Source: a virus
Strand: one strand, 5' to 3'
Length of the DNA stretch: 25,336 nucleotides
Virus record (IMG/VR): IMGVR_UViG_3300008267_005566
Location: 1-25,336 of that record
Below, one piece after another: positions 9,401 to 15,501 of the stretch (position 1 is its first letter; every line of letters begins with the position of its first letter). Both the position numbers and the translations under genes were made by a program. The notes under the pieces are model-generated. The model saw nothing but the letters and a program-made list of their open reading frames with translations. It had not been told where the DNA came from and did no database searches.

Positions 9401-9808
9401 TTAGAAATAGAAGATATAACTTCTAGCGTAGAAGTGATTATCTTCCCCAAGAACGCTAAAGATATAAGCGATGATTATTTTAATTCTGGAGATATATTTG
9501 TAATAAATGGTTTCTTGAATAAAGAAAGTGATGAAGAAAATTCTGTAACTAAATTATTCTACAACTCATCAGAAAAAGTCGACGCAAAGATATTCTCTGG
9601 CGGTAAACCTATAATGCTAGAGATTAGTAGTGAAGTATCTCAAACAACTGTAGAAAAAATATATGATTTGATTTCAAACAATAAGGGAAATAGACCAGTA
9701 TTTTTAGAAATGATAGATAATAATCGTAAATTTGTATATAAATTTGATATACTAGCATCAGGAAAAGTTTTACCTTTAATTGAACAGATATTAGAATTGG
9801 AGATATAA
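6485..9808 (+). CDS. dnaE: DNA polymerase III alpha subunit (DnaE type)
   Basis: A full-length C-family polymerase of 1107 residues, the phage replicase. The N-terminal PHP domain (about 1-270) keeps LHNHTVFS (H8, H10), TTDHGN (D41, H42), GSEFYQ (E67), SGCLNGE and PTGDCHYV, so its metal ligands look intact. The palm has MPDIDLDFDD (D406 and D408) and the third catalytic Asp in LLKIDFLGLRNLG (D562). Next are the fingers, with YRPGPM and YGFNRAHAASYAMISY, then a helix-hairpin-helix (SAIDGIGVSIADAI, about 838-851) and an OB fold (VKVGGIIVSNKKMTTKKG, about 953-970). No separate proofreading exonuclease lies in the window, so the PHP domain could serve that role, as is known for some bacterial DnaE1 enzymes (inference here). 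Confidence 0.96.
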   Translation: MKNWTNLHNHTVFSMLDGHGRVEEYLERAKALGMTGIATTDHGNIHSWLDFYDAGKAVGVKPILGSEFYQARKTRFDRDEEERSGPSKNEWEQRGPYHITILAKNNIGYHNIIKMSSRAFTEGYYVKPRLDHNLISEHSEGVIVLSGCLNGEVSQALLRNDYNTALNHAATMQAIVGKENYFIEVQNHDLEEQKKIIPDLIKIAKTIGARIVPTGDCHYVHQHDAKAHDIMLCVATNSNINTPDRFSFSGDKFYLQSYDDMASVFSDEWLKNTMHVNDMVDLNLNLGEIHFPDFPIPTNENSTEYFERLAWDGLKKRYGNPLPQDIIDRANHEIKVVKEMGFSEYFLVVSDLVKWAKDNSIRVGWGRGSAAGSVLSYAFDITNLDPIRFGLMFERFLVEGRKSMPDIDLDFDDRHRDKVIEYARTKYGDDRVAHICTFNRTGARQSLRDAARALGYDFISGDKIAKLVPPPVLGISKSLSECMEVSEFKTEYSLNSDSKLIVDTAVGLEGLVRQTGIHAAGVVISKGPLTDYLPVMQKGVDAPLVTQWDMGRVEQCGLLKIDFLGLRNLGVIDSCLKLIEKNKQEIIDIEFIPLDDPRTYEELCRGNSAGVFQLESSGMRQLMVQMQPQNIEDIMALISLYRPGPMGSGMDKLYIDRKHGRSKIAYDHPKLEKVLGPSLGIMLYQEDVLGVSRELAGFTSAEADDLRKAIGKKQMDKISLFRKKFVDGCVNTSDISEDKANKIYSDIEYFGGYGFNRAHAASYAMISYTTAYLKANYTVEYMAALMSSVVGNKDKQALYLSDCRKLNVEVLPPSVNYSGIDFEVVNKESIIFGLSAIDGIGVSIADAIVESRDLNSPYVSLHDFYRRCHPSVLKKSTLENLALSGALDELVGDQNIELSRRIELEVLEKEKEKLGIYVTNHPVLGIWDILKNQISNEIIDLNELPGGSAVKVGGIIVSNKKMTTKKGQKMYKLEIEDITSSVEVIIFPKNAKDISDDYFNSGDIFVINGFLNKESDEENSVTKLFYNSSEKVDAKIFSGGKPIMLEISSEVSQTTVEKIYDLISNNKGNRPVFLEMIDNNRKFVYKFDILASGKVLPLIEQILELEI

Positions 9809-9809
9809 A

Positions 9810-10181
9810 GTGGCTTTACCAGGAAGCTTTAAGAACCCATCGGAAAGACCATGTTGGACATACTGTGCGTCATGCAGCAGATGCGGGGACAAGGGTCGTT
9901 ACACCGAATGCAATAAATGCAGTGGAAGATTTGATCCGCAGGGGATGATTGAAGTAAACAACAATGATTTCTGTGATTGTAAAAATGGTAATCTTCGTTG
10001 GACACCTAAGAATGGTGGAAGAAGTTTCATAGTTAAATTTAAAACAAATCCTTTTAAGGGACAAGTAAAGTATGAAAAGAAATCTGAAGACGAAAGAGAT
10101 TGGGAATCTTACGTTAAAGATATGAGAGAAAAAATGAATGACCCAACATGGAATCCAATTACAATTATAGACGAGGATTAA
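9810..10181 (+). CDS. Cysteine-rich zinc-binding protein
   Basis: A 123-residue protein starting at GTG 9810, one base after the dnaE stop, with GGAG in front. The N-terminal half is packed with cysteines: C15, C19, C22, C25, C34, C37, then C55 and C57. CASCSRCGDKGR and CNKCSGR resemble DnaJ-type or rubredoxin-like zinc knuckles. The second half is charged (KYEKKSEDERDWE) with no known domain. It is probably a metal-binding accessory to the replication machinery; the function is unknown. Confidence 0.66.
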   Translation: MALPGSFKNPSERPCWTYCASCSRCGDKGRYTECNKCSGRFDPQGMIEVNNNDFCDCKNGNLRWTPKNGGRSFIVKFKTNPFKGQVKYEKKSEDERDWESYVKDMREKMNDPTWNPITIIDED

Positions 10182-10182
10182 T

Positions 10183-10389
10183 ATGACTAAAAAAGAAAAC
10201 GGAAGAATGTTATTAAATAACATTACTTTGATTGAATATGGTACAGAAGAAGGAGAGAATCAATTCTTTCTCCAGTCTGGGATAGCTGGCTTTTATGCTT
10301 CCGGTGAAGAACTGCGTGACCTACACGCATTGTTGAGCTACTATTATAATATCGATGCCATACACGACACGATAATATCAACACCATAG
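10183..10389 (+). CDS. Hypothetical protein, 68 residues
   Basis: A small acidic protein with GAGG before ATG 10183, two bases after the previous stop. It shows a beta-rich start (LLNNITLIEYG, QFFLQSGIAGFYAS) followed by a helix (GEELRDLHALLSYYYN). This arrangement is common in small phage proteins of unknown role. No motif allows a function to be named. Confidence 0.62.
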   Translation: MTKKENGRMLLNNITLIEYGTEEGENQFFLQSGIAGFYASGEELRDLHALLSYYYNIDAIHDTIISTP

Positions 10390-10397
10390 GAGATAAA

Positions 10398-10571
10398 ATG
10401 TCTTGGCCATATATTGAAGGCGATTTCATGGAGATAGGTAATACCGGTTGGGTTTCAGTCGGTGAAGGTAGATTTATAAATATAAATACTGGCCATTCTA
10501 TAGATGAAAACGGAAAAGAATACGACGAAGAAGGTGCTCTCATAGGTGAGTACGAACCCGAAGAGGAATAA
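10398..10571 (+). CDS. Small acidic protein, 57 residues
   Basis: A gene too short for ordinary ORF calling but well supported: AGGAGA lies 4 bases before ATG 10398, and the TAA is followed directly by the GTG of the nuclease gene. The protein is rich in Gly and acidic residues, with beta-like segments (GDFMEIGNTGWVSVGEGRF) and a strongly acidic tail (EYEPEEE). No domain is recognised. A DNA-mimic or binding-partner role would be speculation. Confidence 0.62.
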   Translation: MSWPYIEGDFMEIGNTGWVSVGEGRFININTGHSIDENGKEYDEEGALIGEYEPEEE

Positions 10572-11370
10572 GTGACAATACAATTAAAATCAATAGAAGA
10601 TTTAGATCCGTTACAAAGATTAGCAATAACTGAATTTTCATATTCAAGAATAGATACTTATAACCAGTGCGCAACTAAGTACTTCTTCTCCTACATTAAG
10701 AAAGAACCTCGTTTGTTTGGCGAGGCAGCAACGCTTCGGAAATATAGTCCACGCGGTCTTAGAAAACGTAGTAGACAAAGATAAGCCTCTTGATTATGCA
10801 GACATGCATAAAGAGTACGAGGAAAATAAATTTAAGCTTGATCCAAACAATCAGATTTCTGATGAATTAATATCTGTTGGAAAAGTAATCATAGATGAAT
10901 TTTATGATCAAAATCAAGATACAACATTTGATGTCTACGATAAAGAACACGCTTTTAATTTTGTGATTGGTAATCATTCTATAATAGGTTTTATAGATAG
11001 AATAGATGTAGTTGGTGATAGAGTTAATATTATCGATTACAAGACAGGCAAGTGGGAAGTAACCCAAAAGGGAATAGCAGATAATCTCCAGCTTGGCATA
11101 TACGCACTTGCAGTGTCTAATATAATGCCTGATAAAGAAATATACGCAGAGCTTCATTACCTAAGATCAGGTAGAAGAAAAGGCCACCTTTATACCAAGG
11201 AAGATCTTGAGAATGTAAAGATTAAATTATTATCTTTAATTAATAATATTATTGAAGACAATAACTTTACACCAACAGCTAACGTTAGAGCCTGTTCTTA
11301 TTGCGACCACGCAAAGTCCGGAGCATGTGGGACTGGTGTATTCAGAAATAAGAAAGCAGCTAGGGCATAA
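10572..11370 (+). CDS. RecB-like PD-(D/E)XK nuclease, +1 frameshift at CGG
   Basis: Two reading frames encode one nuclease. The first starts at GTG 10572 and gives 55 residues, including FSYSRIDTYNQCATKYFFSY, the family's opening helix with a Cys. At CGG 10737 the frame must move +1, skipping the C. Translation then continues from GGA as GNIVHAVLEN (residues 56-65), the family's GxxxH motif with H60. Next come D142 in GFIDRID, D155-x-K157 in IIDYKTGK, and NLQLGIYA. The C-terminus has CSYCDHAKSGAC, a second Fe-S-type cluster half. The joined protein is 265 residues. Without the shift, the product ends at 10784 after 70 residues and lacks every catalytic residue. It probably resects or processes DNA ends during recombination. 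A two-way terminator follows. Confidence 0.86.
10737..10740 (+). other. +1 frameshift site CGGA (nuclease)
   Basis: The zero frame reads GCA ACG CTT CGG AAA; the required product reads GCA ACG CTT, skips C10737, then GGA AAT ATA GTC CAC (L-G-N-I-V-H). An alternative, skipping C10734 to give F-G-N-I-V-H, fits the protein equally well but lacks the feature shared with the other three sites. GAGG lies about 12 bases upstream, too far to be a clear stimulator. Confidence 0.78.
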
Positions 11371-11375
11371 AAAAA

Positions 11376-11408
11376 CCCCCGCCAACAATTAAGTTAGCGG
11401 GGGTTTTT
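11376..11408. terminator. Bidirectional terminator between convergent genes
   Basis: CCCCCGCCAAC (11376-11386) pairs with GTTAGCGGGGG (11393-11403) across the loop AATTAA with one mismatch. Five or more A precede it and five T follow, so it can stop transcription from both the + operon ending at 11370 and the minus-strand gene ending at 11418. Confidence 0.92.
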
Positions 11409-11417
11409 CTTTACTTA

Positions 11418-11594
11418 TTAGAAAGCGGAATTTGAATCCAATTCAAGATCAATTCCATCGATCTCTGTGACGAGCTTAATTGCTGTCTCTTGAGCGTATG
11501 CGTATTCGTTAACCAGGATGTCAATTGACTGCTCCTTGGCTGACTGATGCATGCTGTCCAATAAGGTTCTTGTTGTTACTGTTGATGTTGTCAT
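11418..11594 (-). CDS. Hypothetical protein, only minus-strand gene
   Basis: A 58-residue protein beginning MTTSTVTTRTLL. ATG at 11594 is favoured over an upstream TTG because a promoter -10 (TAGCAT) ends 7 bases before it, so the message would be leaderless or nearly so. The N-terminus is Thr-rich; the remainder is an acidic helix (EQSIDILVNEYAYAQETAIK) and an acidic tail. No domain is recognised. It is isolated between two + strand operons, with its own promoter and a shared terminator, and so is expressed independently of them, perhaps early or as a regulator (inference). Confidence 0.6.
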   Translation of the reverse strand: MTTSTVTTRTLLDSMHQSAKEQSIDILVNEYAYAQETAIKLVTEIDGIDLELDSNSAF

Positions 11595-11601
11595 AGCTCT
11601 T

Positions 11602-11630
11602 ATGCTACCATTTCCTTTGTGGTTTTGCAA
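11602..11630 (-). promoter_or_regulatory. Promoter for the minus-strand gene
   Basis: Read on the minus strand: TTGCAA as -35 (11630-11625), a 17-base spacer, and TAGCAT as -10 (11607-11602). The -10 ends 7 bases before the ATG at 11594, placing the transcription start at or next to the start codon. Confidence 0.55.
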
Positions 11631-11642
11631 CTTAATAGTTGC

Positions 11643-11671
11643 TTGTTTTTCGGATAAATATAAAGTATAAT
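11643..11671 (+). promoter_or_regulatory. Sigma70-type promoter for the second operon
   Basis: TTGTTT (11643-11648), a 17-base spacer and a perfect TATAAT (11666-11671). It lies 35 bases upstream of ATG 11707, which has its own GAGG site, so this is a leadered message. It probably drives the operon from the TnsA-like nuclease through the sigma factor. Confidence 0.72.
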
Positions 11672-11706
11672 ATACTTAGTGGATATAACGCAATAGAGGT
11701 TACACG

Positions 11707-12270
11707 ATGAAAAGTAGTGTTGTCAAATCAAGGGAATTTTTTCTTTCAAGGTCAAAGCTGAAGAAGCATCCTGATCTTAAAAAGATTCATGTTAAAAAAA
11801 TAGATGAAGAAATTTTAACCGATGAAGCAAAGAGGCCTACAAAAAATGGCAACGCTTATAAACATACCAAGACTGGTTATAGAAAAGATATAGAATTAAA
11901 TGTAAGATCAAATTGGGAAGCAAATTTTGTTCGCATACTAAAGGCTTATAAAATTAAATTTGAATTTGAACCAACTGTTTTTTCCTTTCCTATAAAAAGA
12001 GGAGTAAAAGGTTATACCCCAGATTTTTATCTCACCAATACTGATGAATGGGTTGAGATGAAAGGCTATCTAGATAATAAAAGTAAAACTAAAATAAAAA
12101 GGTTTAAGAGATATTATCCAAAAGAATTTGAAAAGTTTACATGCATCATAAGTAAGTACGCAAAAGATGCAGTTGAATTTTTAAATCAGTTAGAGGTACC
12201 TAACATAATTTTTTATGAAGACATTAGGTCAGAATACGCCAATGATATAACTTATTGGGAAGGAAAATAA
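11707..12270 (+). CDS. TnsA-like PD-(D/E)XK endonuclease
   Basis: A 187-residue protein with the core signature E71 (VRSNWEANF), D106 (GYTPDFYL) and E117-x-K119 (WVEMKGY), in the spacing seen in TnsA-N-like and related phage endonucleases. A basic N-terminal region of about 60 residues may bind DNA. The C-terminal part (KFTCIISKYAKDAVEFLNQ) completes the alpha/beta core. GAGG precedes ATG 11707, and the stop is immediately followed by the sigma factor ATG. It is the fourth PD-(D/E)XK-type gene in the window. A role in DNA processing or host DNA degradation is inferred; no transposon ends are seen. Confidence 0.74.
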   Translation: MKSSVVKSREFFLSRSKLKKHPDLKKIHVKKIDEEILTDEAKRPTKNGNAYKHTKTGYRKDIELNVRSNWEANFVRILKAYKIKFEFEPTVFSFPIKRGVKGYTPDFYLTNTDEWVEMKGYLDNKSKTKIKRFKRYYPKEFEKFTCIISKYAKDAVEFLNQLEVPNIIFYEDIRSEYANDITYWEGK

Positions 12271-13139
12271 ATGGCTGCTTACAAAGAGCAATATTATAAT
12301 TTAGAAGAAAACGAAATGCAAGATCTCATAGCTAAAGCTAAGGCTGGAGATACTAAAGCAAAGCGAGAACTGTTACAAGTTTTTAATAATTTTTTGAGCA
12401 AGTATGTTGCATTAATATATCACGGTAGATATAATCTTGGTGACTATGATATACGAAGGTTTATTAGTCTTTTCGTAAAAAATCCATATGTAAGAATTGC
12501 TCTTATGAAAAATAAGTTAAGCAAGAAAGACTACAAAGAAATATCTGATGTCATGGGACGGAATAGTCTATATGGCAAAAAGATATGGAATAGAAGAAGA
12601 CATTAGACAAACAATAGATCTTACATTTTTTCAATGTATTAATAGATATGAAAAGAAAGATTCGGCAAAAGGGCCTATACCATTTAGCCGGATTCTTATA
12701 TAGCTATTTCTTTTATTTGTTGAAGAAAAATGTAGATACTTTTTTAATAGATCAATTAGGAAGAAAAACCTTTGCATTAATGGATGACGAAGCCGAAAAT
12801 GATCCAGATAGTGATACTCATCACACAGGTTTTAAAGCAGAGCCTCAAGAGTATTCTCTCGAATCATTATTGTGTGCAGAAGATCTTGATGAATCTTGGG
12901 TGATGGGAGAAAAAAATTTTCCTCCATTCGATAAGTTGACAATACAGGAGAGACAGCTGATAAAATGGAGATACATAGATGGAAAAAGATCTAGTGAAAT
13001 ATCCCAAAAAATAAACGAACACCCAAACACAGTAAGAGAGCATCTAGCTAAGATCAAAAAAAGGCTTGAAGAAATCATAAGAGAATCCGACATGCCAGAA
13101 TTAGTTAGAGATCTAAATTTAAATAAAAAGGATAAATAA
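12271..13139 (+). CDS. Phage sigma factor with two CGG +1 frameshifts
   Basis: Three reading frames make one sigma-like protein of 288 residues. Residues 1-96 contain LIAKAKAGDTKAKRELLQVF and DYDIRRFISLFVKN, resembling sigma region 1.2/2. At CGG 12559 the C is skipped, joining VMG to GIVYMAKRYGIEEDIRQ. Residues 97-139 continue to GPIPFS. At CGG 12689 the C is skipped again, joining S to GFLYSYFFYLLKKNVD. Residues 221-268 (DKLTIQERQLIKWRY through KKRLEEI) are a region 4 helix-turn-helix. The total length, 869 nt, is exactly 289 codons plus two skipped bases. Failure at the first site stops at 12606 (111 residues); failure at the second stops at 12703. Both products lose region 4. It presumably redirects host RNA polymerase to later phage promoters, so frameshift efficiency could set its level. 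Confidence 0.84.
12559..12562 (+). other. +1 frameshift site CGGA (sigma factor, first)
   Basis: The zero frame reads GTC ATG GGA CGG AAT AGT; the required product reads GTC ATG GGA, skips C12559, then GGA ATA GTC TAT ATG. The P-site codon GGA could not re-pair with GAC after a +1 slip, so simple P-site slippage does not explain it. Confidence 0.84.
12689..12692 (+). other. +1 frameshift site CGGA (sigma factor, second)
   Basis: The incoming frame reads CCA TTT AGC CGG ATT CTT ATA TAG and would stop 4 codons later. The product skips C12689 and reads AGC, GGA TTC TTA TAT AGC, giving PFSGFLYS. A second shift in the same gene at the same codon is the strongest internal argument against chance errors. 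Confidence 0.86.
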
Positions 13140-13655
13140 GTGAACAATCAAAACCTAGAAAAGTTGCAACAACTACTTAGTGATTTTTTAGGACCACAAA
13201 TTCAAGAGGTAATTACTTCCTATGCAGAAGCATCAGGCAATGGGAAGTACTTCATAGAAATACCAGACGAAGATACTATAGATTTAGGTCTTGACAATCT
13301 AGCTTCACTAGTTGCTAAGAGCTCAAATGTTTATGGTAGAGCTGCAAGATTTGCTGGTATGGCTAGAGCAAACTATAAAATCATGGAAGGTAAATATAAA
13401 AAGAAATATAAATCTTCCAGAGTTGGAAAGAACGAAGCAGAAAGAGAAGCAGCCGCAATGGAAGCTGCAGAAGATGAATACTCAGCCTTGATAACCTGTG
13501 AAGCTATTTTAAGCCTAGCAGAATCAATGGAAGGTGCAGCTAGAATAGCTTCGGAATCGTCTAGAAAACTAATGGATAAAGTTCAATCTATGCAGATAGC
13601 TTCTTCCAGAGAAAATAAAGGTCATTACTTGGATAGTGATTTTACTACATACTAA
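13140..13655 (+). CDS. Ala-rich helical protein, 171 residues
   Basis: The GTG start follows the sigma factor stop directly. The protein is almost entirely helical: VYGRAARFAGMARANYKIMEGKY, then EAEREAAAMEAAEDEYSAL and a third long helix (ILSLAESMEGAARIASESSRKLMDKVQSM). The lysine cluster KYKKKYKSS near the middle could contact DNA. No known family is certain. The helical, charged, early-region profile is shared by small recombination mediator or annealing proteins, but I cannot assign that. Co-transcription with RNase H and nuclease genes suggests a DNA-metabolism role. Confidence 0.7.
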   Translation: MNNQNLEKLQQLLSDFLGPQIQEVITSYAEASGNGKYFIEIPDEDTIDLGLDNLASLVAKSSNVYGRAARFAGMARANYKIMEGKYKKKYKSSRVGKNEAEREAAAMEAAEDEYSALITCEAILSLAESMEGAARIASESSRKLMDKVQSMQIASSRENKGHYLDSDFTTY

Positions 13656-13665
13656 GGAGGTATTT

Positions 13666-13875
13666 GTGTACATAGGTTACTATAGAGCTGTAAACAAAGC
13701 TAAAGAATTTTATTCAGAAAAAAGAAAAACTTTAAATTTTCCTACACAAGTCGAATACATGGGAGAAAGATACCTATTGGTAACAACGCACTTTGCCTCA
13801 AGTAAAAAACAGGAAGACAATATTAGGGAACGAGCTGTTGAGCTTGGGATTCCTTATGATATTGAACTAGACTAA
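13666..13875 (+). CDS. Hypothetical protein, 69 residues
   Basis: The start is GTG 13666, decided by the full Shine-Dalgarno AAGGAGG 6 bases upstream; an earlier in-frame GTG (13636) lacks such a site. The protein is alpha/beta (YIGYYRAVNKAKEFYSEKR, then VEYMGERYLLVTTHFASSKKQE) with no recognised motif. Its stop overlaps the RNase H start (TAATG). Confidence 0.66.
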   Translation: MYIGYYRAVNKAKEFYSEKRKTLNFPTQVEYMGERYLLVTTHFASSKKQEDNIRERAVELGIPYDIELD

Positions 13876-14303
13876 TGAGCATTGAAGTCTTTTGCGATGG
13901 GGCCTCTAGAGGGCAGGGTCAAAAGAAAACCGGTGAAGCAGCTTGCTCTGTTGTTGTTTATAAAAATAGAAAAAAAATAGCACAATTTTCTAGAGGGTTA
14001 GGTCCTAGAAGCAATAACGAAGCAGAGTATGAAGCAGTTATAGCTGGGCTATTAATTTGTGCAATGGCTGATTTAATAGATCCAATCATTTATACTGACT
14101 CTGCTGTTGTTGCAAATCAAATAAATGGTAAGTGGGAATGTAAAAATAAATCATTGATACCACTTCTAATGACTATAGAAGACATTAGGTCAGATTATAA
14201 TTTTAGAGTTGTGCAAGTACCAAGGGCTTTTGTCTGGGAGCCAGATGCTCTAGCAAATAGTTTCTTAGATGATTTGGAGATCCGTAGACAAAACATGATA
14301 TAA
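13875..14303 (+). CDS. Ribonuclease HI-like protein
   Basis: A 142-residue type I RNase H that removes RNA from RNA-DNA hybrids such as primers. The catalytic set is complete: D8 in FCDGASRGQ, E49 in SNNEAEYEAV, D75 in IYTDSAVVANQI and D124 in EPDALANSFLDD. The length is normal for a single-domain RNase HI. It shares TAATG with the gene before it. The bases around its stop form part of the promoter of the next gene. It fits with the AEP primase and DnaE earlier in the window for primer removal. Confidence 0.9.
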   Translation: MSIEVFCDGASRGQGQKKTGEAACSVVVYKNRKKIAQFSRGLGPRSNNEAEYEAVIAGLLICAMADLIDPIIYTDSAVVANQINGKWECKNKSLIPLLMTIEDIRSDYNFRVVQVPRAFVWEPDALANSFLDDLEIRRQNMI

Positions 14304-14304
14304 T
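14296..14304 (+). promoter_or_regulatory. Extended -10 promoter, leaderless style
   Basis: TGATATAAT: a TGn extension plus perfect TATAAT (14299-14304), overlapping the RNase H stop. Only 6 bases separate it from ATG 14311, and that gene lacks a clear Shine-Dalgarno site, so a leaderless transcript is likely. No good -35 is seen, as expected for an extended -10 promoter. Confidence 0.62.
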
Positions 14305-14310
14305 TGGTCT

Positions 14311-15102
14311 ATGAAAAATTTTATACAAGGCCAACCAATAATCATAGGTTTAGCAGGTAAAGCTGGAAGCGGTAAAACATCTGTAGCTGAATCAATTGTT
14401 CCCAAGGGTTCATTTGATACAAATAAATATGGAATGAAATGGGATCACCTTTTCTACGCCCTTCCTTTGTACGAGATGGCTTCAATTAAAAAGAATACAT
14501 TGGGCCACAACGCAGAGCTAAGAAAGCTTTATGCTCTTCATGATGTACTCTATGAAATATATGGAAGATCAACATTAGCAAATATCCCACACTATTATTC
14601 ATTCGTAGAAAAAGTAAAAGAAATCTACGAACTCAACATAGAGCCAGAGGGAATAAAGCCTAGAACATTTTTGCAAAAGGCTGGAGATATTTGTAGAGAA
14701 CATGATCCAAATTGTTTTGCTAACTGGGCAATAATTAAATCTAATTTATTATACAGACAATATATAAAAGATTTAATTAAGTCAGACTCAGAAGATGACG
14801 CAGCACCTATGTGCATTTTGATCTCTGATGTTAGATATGTCAATGAAGCAAAGAGTATCCTTAAGCAGCCAAATGGAATTGTCATAACTTTTGATGCACA
14901 GCAAGATGTTTTAAACGAAAGAATAATGAAGAGAGATGGAAAGCTTATGAATGCTGAGCAATTGAGCCACAGTTCTGAGCAACAGATAGATGAGATAAAA
15001 CAAATCTCTTCTGCTATAATCAATACAGATAATATGACCTTAGAAGAACAAGTAGAGGCTACATTAAATAGCCTTGGAATAGGAACAAAAACAAATGCCT
15101 AA
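14311..15102 (+). CDS. Deoxynucleoside monophosphate kinase-like protein
   Basis: A 263-residue P-loop kinase likely to phosphorylate dNMPs for phage DNA synthesis. GKAGSGKT (residues 16-23) is the Walker A motif. The C-terminal half has ILISDVRYVNEAKSIL, followed by an Arg-rich lid-like segment (NERIMKRDGK), then SHSSEQQIDEI and AIINTDN. This order is typical of phage T4-type dNMP kinases. The middle contains a longer helical substrate region. No Shine-Dalgarno is evident, matching the leaderless promoter in front. It overlaps the next gene by 8 bases. Confidence 0.78.
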   Translation: MKNFIQGQPIIIGLAGKAGSGKTSVAESIVPKGSFDTNKYGMKWDHLFYALPLYEMASIKKNTLGHNAELRKLYALHDVLYEIYGRSTLANIPHYYSFVEKVKEIYELNIEPEGIKPRTFLQKAGDICREHDPNCFANWAIIKSNLLYRQYIKDLIKSDSEDDAAPMCILISDVRYVNEAKSILKQPNGIVITFDAQQDVLNERIMKRDGKLMNAEQLSHSSEQQIDEIKQISSAIINTDNMTLEEQVEATLNSLGIGTKTNA

Positions 15103-15418
15103 GATTAATAAAACAGCACAAGAATCATCATCTTTTGATTCACCAATAGATAATATAGTTAGCTCTATTCCAGGAGAACTTTCTCTTACTACATCTCCTG
15201 TATTTATTTGTGGTGTTAATAGAAAAGTAAATATTGGCAACTTTGAAAATATAGATGTCTACGCTGCGATAACCATTCCTTTGGCTGGGGTGTCCTTTGA
15301 GGACAAAGAGCAGTTAAGAGCCTCCATAGAGGAAGCAGCAGCTTATGGTTTTTCTGTAGTCTCCAAGGAGACCGGAGATAGATATTCTTTAATTAAAGAA
15401 TCTCAACAGGGTAAATAG
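15095..15418 (+). CDS. Hypothetical protein, 107 residues
   Basis: It overlaps the kinase gene by 8 bases. The Ser-rich start is followed by a compact alpha/beta region (ENIDVYAAITIPLAGVSF, then KEQLRASIEEAAAYGFSVVS). No motif identifies it. It is the last gene before a promoter, so it may end the operon; a 4-bp AGAT/ATCT stem with a T-run near 15418-15433 is too weak to call a terminator. Confidence 0.65.
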   Translation: MPKINKTAQESSSFDSPIDNIVSSIPGELSLTTSPVFICGVNRKVNIGNFENIDVYAAITIPLAGVSFEDKEQLRASIEEAAAYGFSVVSKETGDRYSLIKESQQGK

Positions 15419-15431
15419 ATAAAGAATCTTT

Positions 15432-15460
15432 TTGCCAGTTACTATAACATATAGTATAAT
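15432..15460 (+). promoter_or_regulatory. Strong sigma70-like promoter for the Lys-rich cluster
   Basis: TTGCCA (15432-15437), a 17-base spacer and a perfect TATAAT (15455-15460). It is the best promoter match in the window. It stands about 40 bases before ATG 15502, which has AGAGG upstream, and probably drives strong expression of the small basic proteins and lysis genes. Confidence 0.82.
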
Positions 15461-15501
15461 GTTACTATTAATTATCCAAACAAATAAAAATAGAGGTTGA
15501 T

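Noticed and set aside
9870-10223. 117-codon minus-strand frame opposite the cysteine-rich gene
   Set aside because: It overlaps two well-supported + strand genes, is hydrophobic/low-complexity, and has no promoter or Shine-Dalgarno site.
10572-13139. The nuclease and sigma genes as simple pseudogenes
   Set aside because: All parts remain conserved-looking and open, the breaks are single-base and of one type, and there are no other stops or deletions. Decay would not pick the same codon each time.
15418-15436. Short AGAT/ATCT hairpin followed by T-run as a terminator
   Set aside because: The 4-bp AT-rich stem is too weak; the T-run overlaps the -35 of the next promoter.
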